The notes under the pieces were generated by a model, which was not told the DNA's origin, searched no databases, and worked only from the letters and a program-made list of their open reading frames with translations. This document shows, one piece after another, positions 36,832 to 45,105 of a DNA stretch of 50,281 nucleotides. The stretch's first letter is position 1, and every line of letters starts with the position of its first letter. The stretch comes from CAZGCA01 sp964524145 (lineage in GTDB: Bacteria; Hydrogenedentota; CAZGCA01), in NCBI GenBank assembly GCA_964524145.1, contig CAZGCA010000045.1, positions 1 to 50,281 on the forward strand, given 5' to 3'. The translations under genes were made by a program, and so were the position numbers.

Positions 36832-37449
36832 CTACTGTGATGCAGGCCCAACAAGCTCGCAGAACTCTTTCAGGATGGCCAGCCCTTTTTCAGCGCTCTT
36901 CTCCGGGTGGAACTGTGTTGCGAAAACATTGTCCGTGGCGATTGCGGATACAAACTCCCGATCGTAGCAGGTCGTCGCAGCTACCACGTTTGTGTCTTTC
37001 GGGTCGACGTAATAGGAGTGGACGAAATACATGAAGCTGCCGTCAGGCGTGTTCTTCAGAACCGGCACCTCTTTCTTGAGCGATAGCTCGTTCCATCCCA
37101 TGTGAGGCACTTTCAACGTCGTGTTGAACCGGCGAACGGAGCCCGGGATAATGCCCAACCCCTTCACGCCCGCGTCTTCCTCGCTCTCGTCAAACAGCAA
37201 CTGCAAACCGAGACATATGCCGAGAAACGGTGTGCCGGAAGCTATGGATTCGGTGATAGGGGCCACGAGGTCCCGTTGTAGAAGGTTGTCCATCGCGTGA
37301 CCGAAAGCACCCACGCCAGGCAGCACGACAGCGTCCGCGCCAACAATCTCGTCAGGATTAGACGTAACGATAACCTGGCCGCCAACAAGCTCGAGCGCCT
37401 TGCTGACACTTCTCAGGTTGCCCATTCCATAGTCAATAACGGCAATCAT
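36832..37449 (-). CDS. hisH: Imidazole glycerol phosphate synthase, glutamine amidotransferase subunit
   Basis: 205 residues from ATG 37449; the 49-residue upstream extension is an artefact overlapping the glnA 3' end. It is a class I glutaminase with nucleophile C79 in GICLGLQ and catalytic H181 and E183 in QFHPEKS. IDYGMGNLRSV and LPGVGAFG are HisH-specific. It releases ammonia from glutamine and channels it into HisF. It lies between glnA (46-base gap) and hisF (11 bases), so its substrate supplier and its partner are encoded on either side. Confidence 0.97.
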   Translation of the reverse strand: MIAVIDYGMGNLRSVSKALELVGGQVIVTSNPDEIVGADAVVLPGVGAFGHAMDNLLQRDLVAPITESIASGTPFLGICLGLQLLFDESEEDAGVKGLGIIPGSVRRFNTTLKVPHMGWNELSLKKEVPVLKNTPDGSFMYFVHSYYVDPKDTNVVAATTCYDREFVSAIATDNVFATQFHPEKSAEKGLAILKEFCELVGPASQ

Positions 37450-37495
37450 TTCGAGTGCCCAGTGGTCAGTAGGCTTGGTCAGTGCTGGATTGCTT

Positions 37496-38836
37496 CTACA
37501 AGATCGAAAGGTACTTGTCGAGCTCGTAATCGGTGACCTGTGCCCGATAGGTCTGCCACTCGATCTTCTTGTTCTCGATGAACTTCGTATGGACATGGTC
37601 GCCGAGCGCGTTTCGCAAGAACTCGCTTTCTTCGGCGATCTTGATGGCCTCGTACAGATCCTCCGGTATTGACCCTACGCCGAGCGAATCGCGTTCTTCC
37701 TGTGTCATCTCGTAAACGTTGCGCTCGATAGGCGGTGCGAGCTCGTACTCCTTCTCTATACCTTCGAGCCCGGCTGCAAGCATCGCCGCAAACGCCAGGT
37801 ACGGGTTGCACGCCGGGTCCGGAGACCGGTACTCTATCCGAGTGGCATTCTCTTTGCCGGGTTTGTACATCGGAATGCGGATCAGGTCCGACCGGTTTCT
37901 GCGCGCCCAGGAAATGTAGACCGGCGCCTCGTAACCGGGCACCAGCCTCTTGTACGAGTTCACCCACTGGTTGGTCACGAGCGTTATCTCGGAAGCGTGC
38001 CGGAGCAGCCCGGCGGTATAGTGTTTCGCCACCGTCGAGAGATAGTACTCGTCGTCCGGATCGAAGAAGGCGTTTCTGCCGTCCTTATAGAGCGACTGGT
38101 GCGTGTGCATCCCGTTGCCGTTCTGCCCGAAGACCGGCTTAGGCATAAACGTCGCGTGTACGTCGTGCCGCAACGCTATCTCCTTCACGACAAGCCGGTA
38201 CGTCATCGTGTTGTCCGCCATGGTCAGCGCGTCGGAGTAGCGCAGATCTATCTCGTGCTGGCTCGGCGCAACCTCATGGTGGCTGTACTCGACCTTTATG
38301 CCCATCTGCTCGAGCGTGACAACCGTTTCGCGACGAAGATCACTGGCGACGTCGCGAGGCGTCAGGTCGAAGTACCCGCCGTCGTCAAGACCTTCCGGCG
38401 GTTTCTTGCTCGACCGGAAGTAGAAATACTCGAGTTCCGGGCCGACATAGAGCATGTACCCCATATCGGCGGCACGTTTGAGCTGTCGTTTCAGCACCCA
38501 GCGCGGGTCGCCTTCGTACGGCGCACCTTCGGGGGTGACGATGTCGCAGAACAACCGTGCGACCCGGGCCTGGGCCTCATCGCTCCATGGGACCACCGTG
38601 AACGTGTTCGGATCCGGCAAAGCAACCATATCGCTCTCGTCGATCCGGGCGAACCCCTCGATCGAGGAGCCGTCAAACCCCATCCCTTCGGCCAGCGCTT
38701 CCGGCAGTTCCTCGATTGTGATTGCAAAACTCTTGAGAAACCCGAGGATATCGGTGAACCATAGCCTGACGAATCTCACCTTCTCGTCGGCCGCCTTCTT
38801 CAGCACGTAGTCTGCGTCTCTCTTCTTTCGGTCCAT
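37496..38836 (-). CDS. glnA: Glutamine synthetase type I (alpha subclass)
   Basis: 446 residues, the length of the GSI-alpha subclass of Firmicutes and Thermotogae rather than the ~470 of adenylylated GSI-beta. Motifs: MGFDGSSIEGF (N-terminal), YVGPELEYFYF and EYSHHEVAPSQHEIDLRY (metal-binding glutamates), NGNGMHTHQSL (ATP/ammonia site), VNSYKRLVPGYEAP (Glu flap), RIEYRSPDPACNPYLAF. Most members read NGSGMH; here the Ser is Asn. I see no adenylylation Tyr segment of the beta type. It makes glutamine from glutamate, ammonia and ATP. GGAGGA precedes the ATG. It heads an operon with hisH and hisF. Confidence 0.97.
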   Translation of the reverse strand: MDRKKRDADYVLKKAADEKVRFVRLWFTDILGFLKSFAITIEELPEALAEGMGFDGSSIEGFARIDESDMVALPDPNTFTVVPWSDEAQARVARLFCDIVTPEGAPYEGDPRWVLKRQLKRAADMGYMLYVGPELEYFYFRSSKKPPEGLDDGGYFDLTPRDVASDLRRETVVTLEQMGIKVEYSHHEVAPSQHEIDLRYSDALTMADNTMTYRLVVKEIALRHDVHATFMPKPVFGQNGNGMHTHQSLYKDGRNAFFDPDDEYYLSTVAKHYTAGLLRHASEITLVTNQWVNSYKRLVPGYEAPVYISWARRNRSDLIRIPMYKPGKENATRIEYRSPDPACNPYLAFAAMLAAGLEGIEKEYELAPPIERNVYEMTQEERDSLGVGSIPEDLYEAIKIAEESEFLRNALGDHVHTKFIENKKIEWQTYRAQVTDYELDKYLSIL

Positions 38837-39006
38837 CGGTATCCTCCGTCCGGCTTCAAGTAAGAAGCCAACCAGGTGTTATAGTCCAAGAACGATGTCG
38901 CGACTATAGTACCATTTTGCAGTGGCAGTCGACAAGTGGTTTCGAGCTGATGGGGCTACTCTCCGGCAACGCATGTGTCCGTCTTCCATTTTGTTTTGTT
39001 CTGGGC

Positions 39007-39012
39007 TATAAT
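39007..39012 (+). promoter_or_regulatory. Candidate -10 box for the CocE-type hydrolase
   Basis: A perfect TATAAT stands 60 bases before the ATG at 39073. No good -35 exists 16-18 bases upstream (TTCCAT). The 236-base gap 38837-39072 lies between divergent genes (glnA and this hydrolase) and probably holds both promoters; none on the glnA side was convincing. Confidence 0.35.
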
Positions 39013-39072
39013 GCGGCAGAGTCGAAGGACCGATTAACCCGATAAGGCAACGATAAAGGAGTCACAACACCC

Positions 39073-40710
39073 ATGCATAAGTCTCGACGCCGATCAATTG
39101 CAGGAGTTCTGGTTGCCCTTGCTATTCTGTCTGCTTGGCTCGTCTCGCCCGCGGTTGCCGGGGAGAAGACGACCGAGATGGTGGCGATGCGCGACGGGGT
39201 AAAGCTTGCCACGGACGTGTACCTTCCTGAGGGCGACGGGCCGTGGCCTGTCGTGCTGTTGCGGACGCCGTACAACAAGAACAGCATGAACGGTGATGCC
39301 CATAACGAGCAGGGCTACGCCGTAGTCATTCAGGACGTGCGTGGACGGTTCGAGTCCGGAGGTTTCGACAACGTCTTCGCGGACGATGGCTGGAACGTGC
39401 GGCTGGACGGGTACGATACGGTCGAGTGGGTCGCCGCGCAACCGTGGTGCACCGGCAAGATCGGCACGCTGGGCGGGTCGGCCCTCGCGATAACGCAGTA
39501 CCTGATGGCGTGCACGGCCCCGCCGAATCTCACCTGCCAGGTCGCCGTCGTCGGCGCGGCGGACTTCTACCACCAGACCACGTATCAGGGAGGGGTGTTT
39601 CGCGAGTCGATGATGGTCGGGTGGACGAATCTGCAGAAGACGTCGTACCGGGTGCCCGTGTGGTTGTCGCACCCGAACTACGACAGCTTTTGGGTGAACT
39701 ATGACTGCACGTTGCGGTACCCGCTCGCCACGGCCCCGTGCGTTCACGTCGGCGGTTGGTACGACATTTTCACCCAGGGAACTATCGACAGTTTTGTCGG
39801 ATTGCAGTCTGATGGCGGCAAGGGAGCGCGCGGCACCCAGAAACTTATCATGGGGCCGTGGACGCATGGAGTCGGCAAGCGGAGGCAGGGGCAACTCGAG
39901 TATCCCGAGAACTCAGTATTTGATCTCGGGACGTACGAGCAGAGATGGTTCAAGCACTGGCTCAAGGGGGAAGACTCCGGCATCATGGACGAACCGGCGG
40001 TCAACTACTACGCTATGGGAGACGTCGACGATCCATCAGCGCCGGGCAACGAGTGGCGCACGGCCGAGTCGTGGCCGCCGGAAAGTGCGGTGACCCCGTA
40101 CTACCTTCGCGCGGACGGTCTGCTGAGCACGGCCAAGGCCGGGACAGAACTGCCGGACGCGTTCCGGTTCGACCCGGGCGACCCCGTACCGACAGAGGGA
40201 GGTCAAAACCTTCTCATACCATCGGGCCCGATGGATCAGCGTGCCCTGGCCGAACGGGACGACGTGCTCAAATATGTGACGGACGTCCTGGCGCAACCGG
40301 TTGAGGTCACCGGACACATCTACGCGGAGCTGTGGGCGTCGTCCAACGTGCGTGACACCGACTGGACAATGAAGCTCGTTGACATCTATCCGGACGGCCG
40401 GGAGATGTTGGTCACCGACGGCATAATCCGCTCACGGTTCCGCAACACGTTTCGCGAACCGATGCTGATGCAGCCGGGAGCCATCTATCAGTTCCGAGTC
40501 GACCTGTGGAGCACGAGCCTTGTGTTTAACAAAGGACACCGCATCGGGATCCACGTGTCGAGCAGCAACTCGCCCCGGTTCCAGGTCAACCCGAACAACG
40601 GCGAACCCCAGGGCTCGGGTACGGGACAACTGATCGCTACAAACACGGTGTACCACGACAAGGACCATCCGTCGCACATACTGCTGCCCGTTGTCGTACC
40701 TGGCAAGTGA
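39073..40710 (+). CDS. Secreted CocE/NonD family hydrolase (X-Pro dipeptidyl-peptidase fold)
   Basis: 545 residues with a signal peptide to about residue 29 and AAAGGAG upstream. The alpha/beta-hydrolase part begins KTTEMVAMRDGVKLATDVYLP. QDVRGRFESGG forms the oxyanion region. The nucleophile is S136 in GTLGGSALAITQ; the family usually reads G-x-x-G-S-Y-G-G, so the two residues after the Ser are altered. The acid and base are likely D in GGWYDIFTQG and H in GPWTHG. The C-terminal X-Pro jelly roll includes GHIYAELWASSNVRDTDW and HRIGIHVSSSNSPRFQVN. It cleaves esters or acyl-peptide bonds outside the cytoplasm; substrate unknown. Confidence 0.9.
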   Translation: MHKSRRRSIAGVLVALAILSAWLVSPAVAGEKTTEMVAMRDGVKLATDVYLPEGDGPWPVVLLRTPYNKNSMNGDAHNEQGYAVVIQDVRGRFESGGFDNVFADDGWNVRLDGYDTVEWVAAQPWCTGKIGTLGGSALAITQYLMACTAPPNLTCQVAVVGAADFYHQTTYQGGVFRESMMVGWTNLQKTSYRVPVWLSHPNYDSFWVNYDCTLRYPLATAPCVHVGGWYDIFTQGTIDSFVGLQSDGGKGARGTQKLIMGPWTHGVGKRRQGQLEYPENSVFDLGTYEQRWFKHWLKGEDSGIMDEPAVNYYAMGDVDDPSAPGNEWRTAESWPPESAVTPYYLRADGLLSTAKAGTELPDAFRFDPGDPVPTEGGQNLLIPSGPMDQRALAERDDVLKYVTDVLAQPVEVTGHIYAELWASSNVRDTDWTMKLVDIYPDGREMLVTDGIIRSRFRNTFREPMLMQPGAIYQFRVDLWSTSLVFNKGHRIGIHVSSSNSPRFQVNPNNGEPQGSGTGQLIATNTVYHDKDHPSHILLPVVVPGK

Positions 40711-40715
40711 TGATC

Positions 40716-40788
40716 TGTAGCGCAGGCTTCCAGCCTGCATCCAGCATGTATAGAGTGAACCTGATGCAGGCAAGATGCCTGCGCTACA
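40716..40788. repeat. Inverted pair of GTAGCGCAGGC palindromic repeats (locus 2)
   Basis: Left copy 40716-40740, as at locus 1. The inverted right copy 40764-40788 reads ATGCAGGCAAGATGCCTGCG, then CTACA. Only 23 bases separate them. The left copy begins 5 bases after the hydrolase stop codon, and the right copy overlaps the stop codon of the ACT gene at 40784-40786. The pair would form a strong hairpin and may act as a shared terminator for the convergent genes. Confidence 0.87.
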
Positions 40789-41269
40789 AGCCCACGACGG
40801 AGTAGACGATGTCGGTGACGACGCCGTCGGTCTCGAGCCGCCCGAGCACCTGGTCGAGCTCGCTGGGCGACCCGGCAAGGAAATAGGTCCACCCGGAAGC
40901 GTCTTCGTGCACCAGTTCGCAGGTCAGGAACGACTCGTCGCCCGCCACGTCGCGCGGTGCGAGTCGCCGGTTCGCCCCAATGATGGCCGATTTTCTGAGG
41001 CTCTGCGAATTGTAGGGATGTTCCTCGAGATGCTTGACCTTGCTCAGCCGTTTGACCTTCCGGACCATTATGTTCTTCTCCTGCTCGGTGCAGTGGAAGG
41101 TCAGCACCACGCTTCCGTCCACGCCCGCGCGCTCTTCGAACCCATGGCCAACGACGGTGTCGATGCTTATACCCCGGTTGCTGAAAGCCGATGCGATGCT
41201 GGTCAGCGCCCCGGCGCGGTCAAGAACATGCGCTCGGAACACCCAATGATGTTTCTGTGCTTCGTTCAT
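40784..41269 (-). CDS. ACT-domain protein resembling acetolactate synthase small subunit
   Basis: 161 residues. The N-terminal 80 residues (WVFRAHVLDRAGALTSIASAF; NRGISIDTVVGHG; VVLTFHCTEQEKNIMVRKV) are an ACT fold of the type found in the regulatory subunit of acetohydroxyacid synthase. The second half (FLTCELVHEDASGWTYFLAGSPSELDQVL) looks like another ligand-binding half. It would bind an amino acid and regulate an enzyme, but no acetolactate synthase catalytic gene is here. The SD is AGGAGATC. The TAG stop is part of a GTAGCGCAGGC repeat, so the original C-terminus may have been changed. It is downstream of the ptb-buk gene, separated by a repeat cassette. Confidence 0.8.
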   Translation of the reverse strand: MNEAQKHHWVFRAHVLDRAGALTSIASAFSNRGISIDTVVGHGFEERAGVDGSVVLTFHCTEQEKNIMVRKVKRLSKVKHLEEHPYNSQSLRKSAIIGANRRLAPRDVAGDESFLTCELVHEDASGWTYFLAGSPSELDQVLGRLETDGVVTDIVYSVVGL

Positions 41270-41290
41270 CTACGAGATCTCCTGAACTCA

Positions 41291-41350
41291 GTGATTGAAT
41301 CATTAACTCACTCAATCACTCAATCTCTCAATGGTTCAATCTCTCAATTC
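41291..41350. repeat. Left repeat of the four-helix-bundle cassette
   Basis: Begins with GTGATTGAATCATT (41291-41304), continuing into degenerate CAATCACT/CAATCTCT units. The stop codon of the four-helix gene (TGA, complement of 41344-41346) is inside this array. The repeat ends on its other side just before the SD of the ACT gene. Confidence 0.8.
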
Positions 41351-41715
41351 CCCAGTTTTGCTGTTTTGCGTGATGCTGCGAAGATCGCGAGCAGTTCGTT
41401 ACCCTCGCTGATAAGCTCCTTCATCTTTGGCTCGGGGACTATCTCGGCGTCGACAAGGAGTTCCATCCAGAAAACCGTCTCATCGATCTCCTCGACTACG
41501 ATACCCATCTTGGCAGCGAATTCGGCCTTCGATCTGGCTCGGCAGGCAGCTCGATAGTTGGCGGCGACGGACGTGCCTGACCGCAACACCTGCTTACCGA
41601 TTATGCGCGCCTCGTCCGTTTTCGGCAGCGCCCTGAACATGTTGATTATCCTGATTGCGAACCGCTTGGTCCTATCCTGTAACTCCCTAGCCTTGTCGAG
41701 CGCATTCCCGTCCAT
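41344..41715 (-). CDS. Four-helix-bundle protein of the 23S intervening-sequence (S23) family
   Basis: About 123 residues from ATG 41715, with AAAAGG about ten bases upstream; an in-frame ATG at 41751 lies inside the flanking repeat. Typical segments: DKARELQDRTKRFAIRIINM, ALPKTDEARIIGKQVLRSGTSVAANYRAACRARS (family core), EEIDETVFWMELLVDA. No known enzymatic function; relatives occur as insertions in 23S rRNA genes and as the Avd accessory protein of diversity-generating retroelements. Here there is no reverse transcriptase or rRNA gene. It is enclosed by direct repeats on both sides, which is typical for this family in some bacteria and suggests mobility. Confidence 0.9.
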   Translation of the reverse strand: MDGNALDKARELQDRTKRFAIRIINMFRALPKTDEARIIGKQVLRSGTSVAANYRAACRARSKAEFAAKMGIVVEEIDETVFWMELLVDAEIVPEPKMKELISEGNELLAIFAASRKTAKLGN

Positions 41716-41738
41716 ACCGGTCAGCCTTTTGGCATTGA

Positions 41739-41847
41739 GTGATTGAATCATTGAATCATTAAGTCACTCAATCTCCCAATCTCTCAATCTCTCAATCCTG
41801 GCAATCTCTCAATCTTGGCAATCTCTCAATCTCTCAATCACCCGATT
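41739..41847. repeat. Right repeat of the four-helix-bundle cassette
   Basis: Starts with the same GTGATTGAATCATT (41739-41752) as the left array. Then come GAATCATTAAGTCACTC and a run of CAATCTCT and CCTGGCAATCTCTCAAT units to 41847. It reaches into the end of the ptb-buk gene, whose TGA stop (41834-41836 complement) is created by the repeat. Confidence 0.8.
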
Positions 41848-43963
41848 CTGGCAATCGGTACTCTTTTGGTTGCTCGCGACCGGACAACACATCGATCGCG
41901 CCGGCTGCCAGCGCTTCCATCTCGAGTGAATCTTCAAAGACCATCACCGGCGCCAGCCGCCCGACGCGCTGCCTGAGTTCTCTCCGGACAAGTCTGCTCC
42001 GGGCCAGCCCGCCGGTCAGCACGATCGCTTCCACGTCGCAGCCTGCAGCCACTACCATCGCTCCGATCTCTTTCGCGATCTGATGCACCATCGCGTCAAC
42101 CGCGAGCCGCGCCCGCTCGTCGCCGTCCGTGATGCGTTGTTCGATCACCTCCATACGGTTCTCGCCGAGATAGGATTGCAGCCCGCCGCGTTTGGTGAGT
42201 TCCTCGATCAGTTCGGTATGCGTGAACCTATCCGAGTAGCACAGACCGATGAGTTCGCCAAGCGGCAGTTGTCCAGTACGTTCCGGCGTGAACGGTCCCT
42301 CGCCGAGCAGCGCGATGTTGTTGTCAATCATTCGGCCCTGGCGCAGCGCGGCCACCGTAACTCCTCCACCCAGATGGGCAACAACCAGGTTCATGTCCTC
42401 AACCGGTCTGCCGACTATCTGGGCAGCCTTTCGTGCGGCTGCGCGGACGCTGAGGGCGTGGGAGGTGCTCTGCCGGACGATTGGTTCATATCCTGAAAGT
42501 TCGGCTTCGGGAACGAATTCGTCGACGACGACCGGATCAACGACGAACGCGGGCACGCCGAGCTCTACTGCGAGGGCCGCTGCAACGGGAATGCCCAAGT
42601 TGCTGGCATGATCCTTTTCGGGACGGTCCAGCACCGCCGAGACCATCTGCTCATCCACGGCAATCTGCCCATGCCGGTTCTCCGCGACAACGTACGTGCC
42701 GCCCGCCAGCTTGCCGTCCGGTCGGGGCAAGAACCCGCCTCGTGCGGCGACGGCATCCACCGTGCCCGGCTGCCACAGTTCGAGTTGTTCCTGGACAAGT
42801 TGTTTGACCAGCTCGACCCGTTCGCGGCGTTGGGCCGGCGTGCGCATGGCGGGAACCGCGCATGCGACTTCGGCATCATGCACGGCTCGCTCGTTCTCGT
42901 ATAGGGCGACTTTCATCGATGTCGACCCCGGATTGACGACCAGCACCCGGTAGGTGTCGACCGCGGTCGAGACTGGAGGAGGTTGTTTGCGCAGTTCCCC
43001 GCCGGGACTGCGTTGTGCGAAGATGCTGCACAACGCGATCGATTCGAGCCGAGTTTCAAGAGCGTCGGCGCGCGAGAGGATAATGTAGGGCACCTGAAAC
43101 CCGACGGTGATACCTCCCAATGATGCCTGGCCGTACTTGATCATGGCGGTGATGGTCTTATAGAGCACGTTGGCCGCGTCGATCCCCGGGCAAACCAGTA
43201 TATCCGCCTGACCGGCGACCTCGCTCGCGCCCGGAAGATCGGGCACCCCCTTGACAGCCACCGAACCGGGATCTGTCGCCAGGTCAAACGACAGGGGTCC
43301 GTACACGACGGCATCGGGCCAGTGTCGTTCGGAAAGCCTGGCTCCTATCCACGTTGACGGAAGCGACGCTATCTGTTTCTCATTGGCCGACAAGATAGCG
43401 ACGCGAGGCCTGTCGATGCCCATCACCACGTGGGCGACGTCTACCGCGTTGCGAACAAGATCGACCATTCGGCCGAAGTTGCAGACGGTCGTGACACCCG
43501 CGTCGGTCACAATCATTGGTCGACCACCGGCGACCGGCAATGCGTCGAAGATCGAGACCAGGCTGACCGTCGAGCGGACCGCGAGCGGCAGCATGCGTCG
43601 GTTAAGTATAGGCGTGGAGATATTGCCTTTCAGGACCACATCGATGCTGCCGGCCTTGATAAGGTCGACGGTAGCCGCGGCAACCTGCTCGTCACCGTGG
43701 GCGTCTATAATGTCGTCGGGGGCAATCTGGATGCCGACCTCGGCCACGGCTCGACCGATGCTCGCCTTATCGCCGACAAGTATGATCCGGTCGATGATCC
43801 CGTGGTCCCGGGCGGACTCGACCAGGCGGAGGTCATCGATACGGTTACCGCCGGGCACGACGACGGTCGAGGGAGCGAGCCGGCCGGCTATCTCGACCAG
43901 ATCGGCCACCGACTCGAGCCGGTCGATAGTCTCTCCATTCGCCTGATCGGCGTGTACTGACAT
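41834..43963 (-). CDS. ptb-buk: Bifunctional phosphate butyryltransferase-butyrate kinase (single-chain fusion)
   Basis: 709 residues from ATG 43963. Residues ~1-315 are a phosphate acetyl/butyryltransferase (VVVPGGNRIDDLRLVESARDHG, IDVVLKGNISTPILNRRMLP, TDAGVTT, CNFGRMVDLVRNAVDVAHVVMG, ADILVCPGIDAANVLYKTIT). Residues ~338-695 are butyrate kinase: YRVLVVNPGSTSMKVALYEN (phosphate-1 loop), AARGGFLPRPDGKLAGGTYVV, HLGGGVTVAALRQGRMIDNN, VLTGGLARS. The two enzymes, normally separate ptb and buk genes, convert butyryl-CoA or branched acyl-CoA to acyl phosphate and then acid plus ATP. The fusion gives direct channelling of acyl phosphate. It is divergent from a D-2-hydroxyacid dehydrogenase. Acyl chain length is not evident. 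Confidence 0.93.
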   Translation of the reverse strand: MSVHADQANGETIDRLESVADLVEIAGRLAPSTVVVPGGNRIDDLRLVESARDHGIIDRIILVGDKASIGRAVAEVGIQIAPDDIIDAHGDEQVAAATVDLIKAGSIDVVLKGNISTPILNRRMLPLAVRSTVSLVSIFDALPVAGGRPMIVTDAGVTTVCNFGRMVDLVRNAVDVAHVVMGIDRPRVAILSANEKQIASLPSTWIGARLSERHWPDAVVYGPLSFDLATDPGSVAVKGVPDLPGASEVAGQADILVCPGIDAANVLYKTITAMIKYGQASLGGITVGFQVPYIILSRADALETRLESIALCSIFAQRSPGGELRKQPPPVSTAVDTYRVLVVNPGSTSMKVALYENERAVHDAEVACAVPAMRTPAQRRERVELVKQLVQEQLELWQPGTVDAVAARGGFLPRPDGKLAGGTYVVAENRHGQIAVDEQMVSAVLDRPEKDHASNLGIPVAAALAVELGVPAFVVDPVVVDEFVPEAELSGYEPIVRQSTSHALSVRAAARKAAQIVGRPVEDMNLVVAHLGGGVTVAALRQGRMIDNNIALLGEGPFTPERTGQLPLGELIGLCYSDRFTHTELIEELTKRGGLQSYLGENRMEVIEQRITDGDERARLAVDAMVHQIAKEIGAMVVAAGCDVEAIVLTGGLARSRLVRRELRQRVGRLAPVMVFEDSLEMEALAAGAIDVLSGREQPKEYRLPESGD

Positions 43964-43996
43964 AGTGCAAACCACCCCTTTCCCTGTCGTGATCGA

Positions 43997-44025
43997 AATA
44001 TAACAATACCGTCAGTGGAAGTCAA
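43997..44025 (-). promoter_or_regulatory. Sigma70-type promoter of ptb-buk
   Basis: On the minus strand TTGACT (complement of 44020-44025) and TATATT (complement of 43997-44002) are 17 bases apart. The start would be near 43990, giving a short leader of about 27 bases to the ATG at 43963. Confidence 0.65.
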
Positions 44026-44047
44026 GTTGGACCGTGAACAGAACGGC

Positions 44048-44076
44048 TTGACAAGAACCTGGTGTCGGCTTATCAT
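44048..44076 (+). promoter_or_regulatory. Sigma70-type promoter of the 2-hydroxyacid dehydrogenase
   Basis: TTGACA (44048-44053) and TATCAT (44071-44076) are 17 bases apart: perfect -35, 5-of-6 -10. The -35 boxes of this and the ptb-buk promoter face each other across 22 bases, so one factor could control both. Confidence 0.7.
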
Positions 44077-44141
44077 AATTGATGGTAGTAGAAACCAGCA
44101 GTCTTCGGCCATATCCACGAAGCACGAAGGAGAATCGTTTT

Positions 44142-45089
44142 ATGAAGGTTGTGTGCATTCTGCCGCCGGATCCCGATCGAGATGTCTCCGCGATAACCCC
44201 CGAGGGCTGGGACATGACTGTTATCGAAAGCGTGGACCAGCTGACGGATGATCTTGTCGACGGGATCGAGGCGATGATTACGACGGCCCACGGTGTCATA
44301 ACGCGGGAAACACTCGAGCGTTTGAAAGGAATCAAGCTGGTTCAGCAACTCGGCGTCGGGGTTGACTCGATCGATATTGAGGCCGCCAGAGAGCTCGGGA
44401 TACCCGTGGCCAACGTCAGCCGGGCCAACAACGTGGCTGTCGCCGAATACGTTATCATGGCCGTTATATACGTGATGCGCAGGATGGCGTACGCTATAGA
44501 ACTCGACCAACAAGGTATCATCGCTGCCCCGGTTCTCATCGCGAAAGGATGCCACGAAATCAGAGAGAAGAAGCTCGGGATAGTCGGTTTCGGTGCCATA
44601 GGGTATGAGGTCGCCGTCCGGGCCAAGGCTTTGGGCATGGCCGTCCTCAGTTACGACGTCGTCGAACCAATGCCCGACGAGCAGGAACTCGGCGTACGTC
44701 GCGTACCGTTCGACAGCCTTATTGCACAGTCCGACGTGGTGACGCTCCATGTCCCACTGACCGAGGAGACGCGCAACCTGATCGGCAGAGACGAGCTGGC
44801 GAAAATGAAAGAGGGTGCGTGCCTCATTAATGCCTCACGCGGCGGTGTTGTGGACGAGGCCGCTTTGGCGGAATCACTGCACAGCGGGCATCTGGCCGGC
44901 GCCGCGGTCGATGTCACCGTTGTCGAGCCTGTTACGGCCGACAACCCGCTCGTGAAGGCTCCCAATATCTTGTTGACACCGCACATCGCCGGTGTCACGA
45001 CGGACTCCGTCAATTACATGGTCCAGAAGAGTTTCGCGAACTGCTTCCGGGTTTTCATGGGTGAGGAACCGGTGGACCGGATCTGCTAG
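44142..45089 (+). CDS. D-isomer-specific 2-hydroxyacid dehydrogenase
   Basis: 315 residues from ATG 44142, with AAGGAG nine bases upstream; the upstream ATG at 44079 lies close to the promoter and has no SD. Rossmann motif LGIVGFGAIGYEVA, the catalytic arginine in INASRGGVVDEAAL, the glutamate in TVVEPVTADNPL, and the histidine in LLTPHIAGVTTDS are all present. NAD would be preferred because an acidic residue (D in SYDVVEPM) ends the second strand. Such enzymes reduce 2-oxoacids (phosphoglycerate, lactate, glyoxylate and others). The divergent neighbour makes acyl phosphate, so a role in fermenting oxoacids is possible. It could also be a SerA-like enzyme, but there is no ACT domain here. Confidence 0.9.
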   Translation: MKVVCILPPDPDRDVSAITPEGWDMTVIESVDQLTDDLVDGIEAMITTAHGVITRETLERLKGIKLVQQLGVGVDSIDIEAARELGIPVANVSRANNVAVAEYVIMAVIYVMRRMAYAIELDQQGIIAAPVLIAKGCHEIREKKLGIVGFGAIGYEVAVRAKALGMAVLSYDVVEPMPDEQELGVRRVPFDSLIAQSDVVTLHVPLTEETRNLIGRDELAKMKEGACLINASRGGVVDEAALAESLHSGHLAGAAVDVTVVEPVTADNPLVKAPNILLTPHIAGVTTDSVNYMVQKSFANCFRVFMGEEPVDRIC

Positions 45090-45105
45090 CCCGGATCGGC
45101 TTTCC

